From the NCBI GenBank assembly GCA_049324535.1, contig JBMOOG010000012.1, forward strand, positions 58,525 through 122,524: a stretch of 64,000 nucleotides of DNA, written 5' to 3'. The translations under genes were made by a program, and so were the position numbers. Shown in pieces: positions 53,109-61,699 of this stretch. Under the pieces are notes generated by a model. That model had not been told where the DNA came from. It worked only from the letters and a program-made list of their open reading frames with translations, and did not search any database. Each line of letters begins with the position of its first letter. Position 1 is the stretch's first letter. The DNA is from JBMOOG01 sp049324535 (GTDB lineage Bacteria; Pseudomonadota; Alphaproteobacteria; Rhodobacterales; Rhodobacteraceae).

Positions 53109-53732
53109 ATGACCGCATTGCAGCGCCTCAGGCTTCAGGGCCGCAGCTTCCGCCGCGAAACCGAAGGGTCGATGCCCATCGAAGGGCTGCTCGCCTTCTG
53201 CTTCCTCGTCTGGTGGTATGTCGCCTCGTACCAGTTCTTCGACGGCTTCCGGCAGAAGAACGTGAACCTGAAGGCTGCCTACACGATCGCCGACCTGATC
53301 TCGCGCGAAACCGGCTACGACCCCAACGTGCCGGGCAGCGTGCCGGTGGACCAGAACTACATCAACGGTCTCAACAAGGTCTTCGACTACCTGACCTTCT
53401 CGAACCGTCCGACCTGGATCCGGGTGACCTCGATCAAGTATGACGACAACAACAAGAAATACATCGTCCACTGGTCGCACACCTCGGACCCGACCCGCCC
53501 CGTGCACACCGATGCCTCGATCAACCGCGAGAAGGACCGGCTGCCGGTCCTGCCGCCGGGCGACTCCGTGATCCTGGTGGAGACCAGCTCGGCCTACAAC
53601 CCGATCTTCACCTCGGTGGACAACTCGCCGTTCTTCGCCAGCTTCCTGCCGGCCTCCTGGCTGAACAACTTCATCGTGACCCGGCCGCGTTTCGCCTCCT
53701 GCGTGCCCTGGGACACCAACGGCAGCTGCTGA
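53109..53732 (+). CDS. TadE/TadF-like membrane-anchored protein
   Basis: A 207-residue protein with the same N-terminal layout (FRRETEGSMPIEGLL, then AFCFLVWWYVASYQFF) as its two upstream neighbours and a tyrosine-rich exported part ending in a cysteine pair (FASCVPWDTNGSC). It begins one base after the previous stop, so the three form one operon. Its individual function is not known. Confidence 0.75.
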   Translation: MTALQRLRLQGRSFRRETEGSMPIEGLLAFCFLVWWYVASYQFFDGFRQKNVNLKAAYTIADLISRETGYDPNVPGSVPVDQNYINGLNKVFDYLTFSNRPTWIRVTSIKYDDNNKKYIVHWSHTSDPTRPVHTDASINREKDRLPVLPPGDSVILVETSSAYNPIFTSVDNSPFFASFLPASWLNNFIVTRPRFASCVPWDTNGSC

Positions 53733-53834
53733 CACCGGCTCTGCGACAGCGCACAGACGCTGTGGGCCGCCCCGCCTTTGTGCGCGGGCGGCCCTCGCCT
53801 ATCTTCGCGGCATCCGTCTGATAGGAGCGACCCC

Positions 53835-54746
53835 ATGTCCATCCGACCCGTCCTCGAGACCCGCCGTGCCCAGCCCGCGATCGAGGGCGCCGGCGTCCAT
53901 CTGCATCGGGCCTTCGGCTTTCGCGACCCGCGCGAGCTCGATCCCTTCCTGCTCTTCGACGATTTCCGCAACGACCGGCCGGAGGACTACCTCAGCGGCT
54001 TTCCCTGGCATCCGCACCGCGGCATCGAGACCATCACCTACGTTCTGGCCGGCACGGTCGAGCATGGCGACAGCCTCGGGAACCGGGGCACGCTCGGCGC
54101 GGGCGACGTGCAGTGGATGACCGCCGGATCGGGGATCCTCCATCAGGAAATGCCGCAGGGCAACGCGCGGGGCCAGATGCACGGCTTCCAGCTCTGGGCG
54201 AACCTGCCGGGCCATCTCAAGATGACCGCGCCCCGCTACCAGGACGTGAAATCGGCCGATATCCCCGAGATCATCGACGATGACGGCACGGTGGTGCGCG
54301 TCATCACCGGCGAGTTCTGGGGGCAGCGCGGGCCGGTCGACGGCATCGCCGCCGATCCGCAGTACCTCGACATCTCGGTGCCCGCCGGACGGAAGAAGAC
54401 CTTCCGCATCGACACCTACCGGCGGGCCTTCGCCTATGTCTTCGAGGGCGAGGCGCGCTTTCGCGACGCCAGCCGCCCGCAGGGCGTCCTTCTGGAGAAA
54501 GAGGTGATGGGCGAGGAGGTGAACGTGCGCGACCTGTCGGGCGACCGCACGCTGATCCGCTTCGGGTCGGGCGACGAAGTCACCGTTCAGGCCGGCGAGC
54601 GGGGGGTGCGGTTCCTGCTGATCTCGGGCGCCCCGATCGAGGAACCGGTGGCCTGGCACGGACCGATCGTGATGAACACCCAGGCGGAACTGATGCAGGC
54701 CATGCGCGATCTGCGCAACGGCACCTTCATCCGCCCGGCGCACTGA
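53835..54746 (+). CDS. Pirin family protein
   Basis: A 303-residue double-cupin protein. The iron-binding residues are in FPWHPHRGIETITYVL and ILHQEMPQ, and the first half has FDDFRNDRP typical of pirins. Some bacterial pirins are quercetinases; others act in redox sensing. ATAGGAG lies before ATG 53835. The 3' end overlaps the convergent TetR gene by 20 bp. Confidence 0.93.
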   Translation: MSIRPVLETRRAQPAIEGAGVHLHRAFGFRDPRELDPFLLFDDFRNDRPEDYLSGFPWHPHRGIETITYVLAGTVEHGDSLGNRGTLGAGDVQWMTAGSGILHQEMPQGNARGQMHGFQLWANLPGHLKMTAPRYQDVKSADIPEIIDDDGTVVRVITGEFWGQRGPVDGIAADPQYLDISVPAGRKKTFRIDTYRRAFAYVFEGEARFRDASRPQGVLLEKEVMGEEVNVRDLSGDRTLIRFGSGDEVTVQAGERGVRFLLISGAPIEEPVAWHGPIVMNTQAELMQAMRDLRNGTFIRPAH

Positions 54747-55356
54747 CCGTCCGGGCTGCCGGATCACGGACCGGCAGCCCGACCGCGCCGCGGGCCATGT
54801 CGAGATAGATCGCGACCACCCGGTCGCGCGACAGCCGCCCGCCCTCGCGGTACCAGGTGGTGACGCCGGTCAGCATGGCGATGAGCGCGAAGCTCGCCAG
54901 CCGCGGCTCGGGCACGTGCAGCTGGCCCGACGCCCGGCCCGCGCGCAGGATGTCGGCCAGAACCTCCTCGTAGCGCCGCCGAAGGCCTTCGATCACGGCG
55001 AAATTGGCGGCGCCGAGGTTGCGCAGTTCCATGTAGGACAGAAACACCGCCTCCGGATGGTCGAGGCTGTGGCCGATGTGAAGGCGCACGAAGCTGTCGA
55101 GCCGCGCCTCGGGCGGCCCGTCCGGCAGGGCCGCGGCCTGCGCCAGCAGATCCTCCATGTGCTCGCACAGAAGCTCGAAGAGCAGCGTCTCCTTGTCCGG
55201 CGTGTAGAGATAGAGCGCGCCGGCCTGCACGCCGACCTCGGAGGCGATCTGCCGCATCGAGACCGCCGCATAGCCGTGCCGCGCGAAGAGGCGCAGCGCC
55301 GCCGCCCGGATCCGGGGCCGGGTGATGTCGGAATGCGATCCCGTCTTGCGTGCCAT
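54727..55356 (-). CDS. TetR/AcrR family transcriptional regulator
   Basis: A 209-residue repressor. The helix-turn-helix is IRAAALRLFARHGYAAVSMR followed by QIASEVGVQAGALYLYTPDK; the rest is the helical ligand-binding domain. ATG 55356. A near-perfect 23-bp palindrome 10 bp upstream is probably its own operator and would let it control itself and perhaps the divergent lipoprotein gene. Confidence 0.93.
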   Translation of the reverse strand: MARKTGSHSDITRPRIRAAALRLFARHGYAAVSMRQIASEVGVQAGALYLYTPDKETLLFELLCEHMEDLLAQAAALPDGPPEARLDSFVRLHIGHSLDHPEAVFLSYMELRNLGAANFAVIEGLRRRYEEVLADILRAGRASGQLHVPEPRLASFALIAMLTGVTTWYREGGRLSRDRVVAIYLDMARGAVGLPVRDPAARTVSAPGG

Positions 55357-55365
55357 GGGCCAAGC

Positions 55366-55388
55366 GTATCTGAACAAGCGTTCAATAC
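55366..55388. promoter_or_regulatory. Palindromic TetR-type operator
   Basis: GTATCTGAAC (55366-55375), AAGC, then GTTCAATAC (55380-55388) form an inverted repeat with one mismatched bulge: GTAT and TGAAC pair with GTTCA and ATAC. It lies directly upstream of the TetR gene, where a TTGTAT/TACGCT promoter could be read on the minus strand around it. Confidence 0.65.
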
Positions 55389-55400
55389 AAGTCCGCCGCC

Positions 55401-55430
55401 TTGCCCCCGCGGCCCGCCTGCGACTAGGAT
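55401..55430 (+). promoter_or_regulatory. Predicted promoter of the small lipoprotein gene, possibly leaderless
   Basis: TTGCCC at 55401-55406 and TAGGAT at 55425-55430 are 18 bp apart. The ATG at 55438 is 7 bases past the -10, at the expected transcription start. Confidence 0.45.
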
Positions 55431-55437
55431 GCGCCCC

Positions 55438-55677
55438 ATGTCCGCCTCCCGCGCCCTGCTTGCGACCCTTCTCCTTCTGGCCGGCTGCGCCTCGGTGCCG
55501 GTGCTGCCGGGGGCCGCGGACGCGCGCAACGCGCCCTACCCGACGCTGCGGCCCTTCGAGTCGCTGCCCTCGGCCACGGTCCCGGCCGACGGCGCGGCCG
55601 CGATCGGCGGCGAGCTTGACGCCCGGGCGGCCGCGCTGCGGGCGCGGGCCGCGGCGCTCGCCCAGGCGGGCGGCTGA
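55438..55677 (+). CDS. Small lipoprotein
   Basis: A 79-residue lipoprotein with signal RALLATLLLLAGC. The mature part is Ala/Pro-rich with the conserved-looking PYPTLRPFESLP and a C-terminal helix ELDARAAALRARAAALAQAG that could form a coiled coil. The function is unknown. It precedes hom by 65 bp. Confidence 0.7.
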   Translation: MSASRALLATLLLLAGCASVPVLPGAADARNAPYPTLRPFESLPSATVPADGAAAIGGELDARAAALRARAAALAQAGG

Positions 55678-55683
55678 GCCGCG

Positions 55684-55712
55684 TTGCAAGACGGCCCCCG
55701 ATTGGCTAACAG
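55684..55712 (+). promoter_or_regulatory. Predicted promoter of hom
   Basis: TTGCAA at 55684-55689 and TAACAG at 55707-55712, 17 bp apart, 30 bp before the hom ATG. Confidence 0.5.
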
Positions 55713-55742
55713 CGGCGGGCAAGCAGCCTGACGGAGTTCCCC

Positions 55743-57041
55743 ATGCCCGCATCCGCGAACGGTCCCCTGCGCCTCGGCATCGCCGGGCTCGGCACCGTGG
55801 GCATCGGCACCGTCCGGATCGTGCAGCGCCACGCGGATCTGATCGCCCGCCGCGCGGGCCGGCCGATCGAGATCGTGGCCGTCAGCGCCCGCGACCGCAC
55901 CCGCAACCGCGACGCCGACCTGTCGGGCTACGTCTGGGAATCCGACCCGGTGGCGCTGGCGCGGCGGGCCGACGTCGATGTGTTCGTCGAGGTGATGGGC
56001 GGCTCGGAAGGGGCGGCACGGGACGCGACCGAGGCCGCGATCGCCGCGGGCAAGGACGTGGTCAGCGCCAACAAGGCGCTGCTGGCCCATCACGGGCAGA
56101 GGCTGGCCGAGGCCGCCGAGGCGCGGGGCCATGTCATCCGCTTCGAAGCCGCGGTGGCCGGCGGCATCCCGGTCATCAAGGCGCTGACCGAAGGGCTTGC
56201 CGGCAACGAGATCCGCCGCGTCATGGGGGTGATGAACGGCACCTGCAACTACATCCTCACCCGGATGGAGACGGCGGGGCTGCCCTACGAGACCGTCTTC
56301 GAGGAGGCCCGGCAGCTGGGCTATCTCGAGGCCGATCCGAACCTCGACGTCGGCGGCATCGATGCGGGCCACAAGCTGAGCCTGCTGGCGGCGATCGCCT
56401 TCGGAACCCGAGTGAGCTTCGACGCGGTCGAGCTGGAGGGCATCGGCCGCATCTCGATCGACGACATCCGGCAGGCCGGCGACATGGGCTACCGGATCAA
56501 GCTCCTCGGCGTCGCGCAGATGACCGGGCGCGGGCTCGAACAGCGCATGAGCCCCTGTCTGGTGCCGGCCGACAGCCCTCTGGGCCAGTTGCAGGGCGGC
56601 ACCAACATGGTGGTGCTGGAGGGCGACGCCGTCGGCCAGATCGTGCTGCGCGGCGCGGGGGCCGGCGCCGGCCCGACCGCCAGCGCGATCCTGTCGGACG
56701 TGATCGAGATTGCGCGCGGAAGCCGCATCCCGACCTTCGGACAGCCGGCGGTCACGCTGGCGGAGCCGATCGCGGCGCGCGCCACCTCGGCCGCCGCGCA
56801 CTACCTGCGGATGAACCTCGTGGACAAGCCGGGCGCGCTGGCCAAGGTCGCGGCGGCGCTCGGCGATGCGGGCGTGTCGATCGACCGGATGCGCCAGTAC
56901 CGCCACGACGACACCACGGCGCCGGTGCTCATCGTCACCCACAAGACCACGCGCGACGCCGTGGACCACGCCCTGTCCCGACTTCCGGCCACGGGTGTCG
57001 TGCTGGGCGAACCGGTGGCCATCCGCATCGAAGAGGTCTGA
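55743..57041 (+). CDS. hom: Homoserine dehydrogenase
   Basis: A 432-residue enzyme reducing aspartate semialdehyde to homoserine for threonine and methionine synthesis. The NAD(P)-binding loop is GIAGLGTVGIGTVRIV, the substrate segment is MGVMNGTCNYILTRME and GYLEADPNLDVGGIDAGHKL, and a C-terminal ACT domain (MNLVDKPGALAKVAAALGDA) suggests feedback control by threonine. Confidence 0.97.
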   Translation: MPASANGPLRLGIAGLGTVGIGTVRIVQRHADLIARRAGRPIEIVAVSARDRTRNRDADLSGYVWESDPVALARRADVDVFVEVMGGSEGAARDATEAAIAAGKDVVSANKALLAHHGQRLAEAAEARGHVIRFEAAVAGGIPVIKALTEGLAGNEIRRVMGVMNGTCNYILTRMETAGLPYETVFEEARQLGYLEADPNLDVGGIDAGHKLSLLAAIAFGTRVSFDAVELEGIGRISIDDIRQAGDMGYRIKLLGVAQMTGRGLEQRMSPCLVPADSPLGQLQGGTNMVVLEGDAVGQIVLRGAGAGAGPTASAILSDVIEIARGSRIPTFGQPAVTLAEPIAARATSAAAHYLRMNLVDKPGALAKVAAALGDAGVSIDRMRQYRHDDTTAPVLIVTHKTTRDAVDHALSRLPATGVVLGEPVAIRIEEV

Positions 57042-57121
57042 CGGCCGCACCCTTCGGGCCCCGTCCGCGGACCGGTGCCGCTAACAGCGGGCCGCGCCCG
57101 GACCGGCCGGCCGCGCCGCCC

Positions 57122-57151
57122 TTGCCCCCTGCCCCCCGAACCCTGTAGAGC
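57122..57151 (+). promoter_or_regulatory. Predicted promoter of glpX
   Basis: TTGCCC at 57122-57127 and TAGAGC at 57146-57151, 18 bp apart, about 47 bp before the glpX ATG. Confidence 0.42.
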
Positions 57152-57197
57152 CACGTCAAGGGCGCCCGCGAGGCGCGTGCACTGGCAGGGACAGGAC

Positions 57198-58163
57198 ATG
57201 ACGGACAGACAGGAATTCCAGGACCGGATGCTCTCGCTGGGTCTGGCCCGGGTGAGCGAGGCCGCCGCCCATGCCTCGGCCCGGCTGATCGGCCGCGGCG
57301 ACGAGAAGGCGGCCGACCAGGCCGCGGTCAACGCCATGCGCGACCAGCTCAACCTTCTCGACATCCGGGGCGTCGTCGTGATCGGCGAAGGCGAGCGGGA
57401 CGAGGCGCCGATGCTCTTCATCGGCGAGGAGGTCGGCTCGGGCAACGGCCCGGCGGTGGACATCGCGCTCGACCCGCTGGAAGGCACCACGTTGACCGCC
57501 AAGGACATGCCGAACGCGCTGACCGTCATCGCCATGGCCCCGCGCGGCACGCTCCTGCACGCGCCTGACGTCTACATGGAAAAGCTCGCCGTCGGTCCCG
57601 GCCTGCCCAAGGACGTGGTGTCGCTGGACATGACCCCGACCGAGCGGATCCGGGAACTGGCGCGGGCCAAGGGCTGCACGCCGGGCGACATCACCGTCTG
57701 CATCCTCGAACGCCCCCGCCATGAGGCGCTTGTGGCCGAGGTGCGCGCGACCGGCGCGGCCATCCGGCTCATCACCGATGGCGACGTGGCCGGCGTCATC
57801 CACTGCGCCGAGCCCGAGATCACCGGGATCGACATGTACATGGGTTCGGGAGGGGCGCCCGAAGGGGTGCTCGCGGCCGCGGCGCTGAAGTGCATGGGCG
57901 GGCAGATGTGGGGCAAGCTGCTCTTTCGCAACGACGACGAGAAGGCCCGCGCCGCCAAGGCCGGGATCACCGACCTGAACCGGATCTATGCGCGCGACGA
58001 GATGGTGCGCGCCGACGTGATCTTTGCCGCGACCGGCGTGACCAACGGGTCGATCGTGCAGGGCGTGAAGCGCGAGCCGCACTTCATCCAGACCGAGACG
58101 CTGCTGATGCGGTCCAAGACCGGATCGGTGCGACGGATGATCTACCGCAACCCGATCCGCTAG
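57198..58163 (+). CDS. glpX: Class II fructose-1,6-bisphosphatase
   Basis: A 321-residue GlpX-type phosphatase of gluconeogenesis and, in autotrophic relatives, the Calvin cycle. VVIGEGERDEAPMLFIGEEV, DIALDPLEGTTL and MYMGSGGAPEGVLAAAAL are the characteristic metal and substrate segments. It is placed between hom and recJ, an order I know from Rhodobacterales. Confidence 0.96.
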   Translation: MTDRQEFQDRMLSLGLARVSEAAAHASARLIGRGDEKAADQAAVNAMRDQLNLLDIRGVVVIGEGERDEAPMLFIGEEVGSGNGPAVDIALDPLEGTTLTAKDMPNALTVIAMAPRGTLLHAPDVYMEKLAVGPGLPKDVVSLDMTPTERIRELARAKGCTPGDITVCILERPRHEALVAEVRATGAAIRLITDGDVAGVIHCAEPEITGIDMYMGSGGAPEGVLAAAALKCMGGQMWGKLLFRNDDEKARAAKAGITDLNRIYARDEMVRADVIFAATGVTNGSIVQGVKREPHFIQTETLLMRSKTGSVRRMIYRNPIR

Positions 58164-58174
58164 CGACCGGCGAC

Positions 58175-58224
58175 GGGGGGGCCGCCCCCCGTGCCCCCCG
58201 GGGTATTTCCGCAAAGAAGAAGGG
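58175..58224 (+). repeat. Composite intergenic repeat, copy 4 (between glpX and recJ)
   Basis: Hairpin GGGGGG-CCG-CCCCCC (58175-58190) then the core CCCCCCGGGG (58194-58203) TATTTCCGCAAAGAAGAAGG. The final AAGAAGGG provides the recJ ribosome-binding site, 10 bases before its ATG. Confidence 0.75.
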
Positions 58225-58233
58225 CAGAGGACG

Positions 58234-59976
<1,743 letters not shown>

Positions 59977-60023
59977 GGCGACGGACGCCCTGCAAGGCCG
60001 TGGCGGCGGGTGAAAAAAGCCTC

Positions 60024-60052
60024 TTGCGAGTCAGGAGCGGCTGGCCTAAACA
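60024..60052 (+). promoter_or_regulatory. Predicted promoter of tRNA-Glu
   Basis: TTGCGA at 60024-60029 and TAAACA at 60047-60052 are 17 bp apart, 18 bp before the mature tRNA 5' end. Confidence 0.55.
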
Positions 60053-60070
60053 CCGCCCCACGCCTCGTGC

Positions 60071-60145
60071 GGCCCGTTCGTCTATCGGTTAGGACACCAG
60101 GTTTTCAACCTGGGAAGAGGGGTTCGACTCCCCTACGGGCTGCCA
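60071..60145 (+). tRNA. tRNA-Glu (anticodon TTC), integration site of the downstream element
   Basis: A complete cloverleaf can be folded: acceptor stem GGCCCGT (60071-60077) with ACGGGCT (G-U at the first pair), the D arm containing GTCTATCGGTTAGGAC, anticodon stem CCAGG/CCTGG around loop TTTTCAA with anticodon TTC, and the T arm AGGGG-TTCGACT-CCCCT. CCA is encoded at 60143-60145. The integrase gene begins 162 bp downstream in the same direction, so the tRNA 3' half is the probable attachment site; its partner copy would lie at the far end, outside the window. Confidence 0.97.
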
Positions 60146-60158
60146 ACACCACGATTTT

Positions 60159-60248
60159 TGCGTCCCCATGCGTCCCAACCACGCAGAAAATCGTTTAAAA
60201 TCAATCATCCTCTGAATCCATGCGTCCCAGTGCATCCCTATGCATCCC
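60159..60248. repeat. Five TGCRTCCC repeats, helically phased (candidate integrase arm sites)
   Basis: TGCGTCCC occurs at 60159-60166, 60169-60176 and 60221-60228, and TGCATCCC at 60231-60238 and 60241-60248. Within each cluster the starts are exactly 10 bp apart, one DNA turn. Position between the attachment site and the integrase gene suits arm-type binding sites for integrase or an excisionase. Confidence 0.75.
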
Positions 60249-60254
60249 GGCCAT

Positions 60255-60297
60255 GTTGGTATCATATGTGGGTATCGAAATTTTCCGCGATACCAAC
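60255..60297. promoter_or_regulatory. Inverted repeat GTTGGTATC / GATACCAAC upstream of the integrase
   Basis: A perfect 9-bp inverted repeat (60255-60263 and 60289-60297), with a third GGTATCG copy at 60271-60277, ends 9 bp before the integrase start codon. It overlaps the place where the integrase promoter must lie and is a likely operator. Confidence 0.55.
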
Positions 60298-60306
60298 AGG
60301 TGATTC

Positions 60307-61515
60307 ATGGCACTGGTCGACACCGCACTGAGGGGCTTAAAGCCTGAAAACAAACCGAAAAAATACAGTGACGGCGGCGGGCTGTTCCTCTTGGTCAACC
60401 CGAACGGCTCAAAGCTGTGGCGTCTGGCCTATCGGTTCGATGGAAAGCAGAAGACTCTTGCCTTCGGCGCTTACCCCAAGGTGACTCTTGCCGATGCCCG
60501 CGCGTTGCGGGACCGGGCCAAGAAAGCCCTTGCTGATGGTATCGACCCGGCGCGCCACGATACCATCACCACCACGGACCATGACACCTTTGAGGCTATC
60601 GGGCGGGAATGGCTCAAGGCGCAGGAACCGACATGGGCACCGAAGTATGCCCCGCAAGTGTTCCGCACTTTTGAGCGCGACGTGTTCCCGGTTCTGGGGC
60701 AACGTCCGATCACCGACATTGAGCCTAGCGAAGTCCTGAAAGTGCTGCGGGCCGTGGAAGAACGCGGGGCGCAGGACATAGCCAAACGGCTGCGCCAGAA
60801 GATCAGCGCAATCTTCCGGTTTGCCGTCGCCACAGATCGGGCCAAGGCCGACCCTGCCGCGAACCTGAAAGGCGCATTGAAGCCCCCGCCCAAAACCCGC
60901 CACATGGCGGCGCTGCGGGCGGCAGACATGCCCGACTTCCTGCAACGGCTTCGGGCGTTCGATGGTGACGCGCGAACCGCCTTGGCGCTTGAACTGCTTA
61001 TCCACACGATGACCCGCACCAATGAAGTGCGGTTCGGGCGCTGGGATGAAATTGACGGCGATCTGTGGCGCATCCCTGCCGAACGAATGAAGGCGGGGCG
61101 GGATCACGTCATTCCCCTGTCCCGGCAGGCCAAGGCGATCTTGGAGCGGCTGCGGGCGCTGGCAGGGGCATCGCCTTGGATAGCCGAAGGGACACGCGGC
61201 AAGCCCATGAGCGAAAACACCATGCTCTTTGCCCTCTATCGGATGGGCTACCATAGCCGGGCCACCACGCACGGCTTCCGGTCAACCGCGTCGACCATCC
61301 TGAACGAGTCCCGACGATTCAGCGCGGATGCAATCGAGAGGCAGCTTGCCCATGTTCCGGGCGACTCCGTCCGATCTGCTTACAACGCGGCGCTGTATCT
61401 CGATGAACGGGCGGAAATGCTTCAATGGTGGAGCGATCAACTGGACGGCTTTGAAGCGGCTGGGGTTAAAAAGTCAGACACTGATTTAACCGATCTGCTT
61501 TCCTGTGACGAATAG
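60307..61515 (+). CDS. Tyrosine recombinase / integrase (P4 type)
   Basis: A 402-residue site-specific recombinase. It has the N-terminal DUF4102-type arm-binding domain (KYSDGGGLFLLVNPNGSKLW, KTLAFGAYPKVTLADAR), a core-binding domain, and the catalytic residues: Arg in HTMTRTNEVRFG, Lys in ERMKAGRDHVIPLS, His-x-x-Arg in TTHGFRSTAS, His in RQLAHVPGD and the nucleophile Tyr in VRSAYNAALY. It integrates the element into tRNA-Glu next door. All catalytic positions look intact. Confidence 0.95.
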   Translation: MALVDTALRGLKPENKPKKYSDGGGLFLLVNPNGSKLWRLAYRFDGKQKTLAFGAYPKVTLADARALRDRAKKALADGIDPARHDTITTTDHDTFEAIGREWLKAQEPTWAPKYAPQVFRTFERDVFPVLGQRPITDIEPSEVLKVLRAVEERGAQDIAKRLRQKISAIFRFAVATDRAKADPAANLKGALKPPPKTRHMAALRAADMPDFLQRLRAFDGDARTALALELLIHTMTRTNEVRFGRWDEIDGDLWRIPAERMKAGRDHVIPLSRQAKAILERLRALAGASPWIAEGTRGKPMSENTMLFALYRMGYHSRATTHGFRSTASTILNESRRFSADAIERQLAHVPGDSVRSAYNAALYLDERAEMLQWWSDQLDGFEAAGVKKSDTDLTDLLSCDE

Positions 61516-61545
61516 AAACGCATCGGAATTCATTGGAACGCATGG

Positions 61546-61580
61546 GGCCGCACTTTTTACAGTGCGGCCTTTCTCATTTA
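61546..61580 (+). terminator. Intrinsic terminator after the integrase
   Basis: A perfect 9-bp stem GGCCGCACT (61546-61554) / AGTGCGGCC (61561-61569), loop TTTTAC, followed by TTTCTCATTT. Confidence 0.85.
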
Positions 61581-61644
61581 ATGTGAAATTCGGATTCCGC
61601 TTCCCTGAAAATATCCGGGCCTGTAAAATGCAGGAATGAAGAAA

Positions 61645-61671
61645 GCCCCGCAGCGGCAAAACTGGCGGGGC
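61645..61671. terminator. Second hairpin in the int-rep gap
   Basis: GCCCCGC (61645-61651) pairs with GCGGGGC (61665-61671) around a 13-base loop. On the minus strand it is followed by TTTCTTC, so it may terminate transcription entering from the right. Confidence 0.55.
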
Positions 61672-61699
61672 CTTCAATGAGAAGCGGAAGTGAGTTGAT

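Noticed and set aside
60010..60198. 62-codon frame across the tRNA
   Set aside because: It runs through a complete tRNA-Glu and has no homology-like features.
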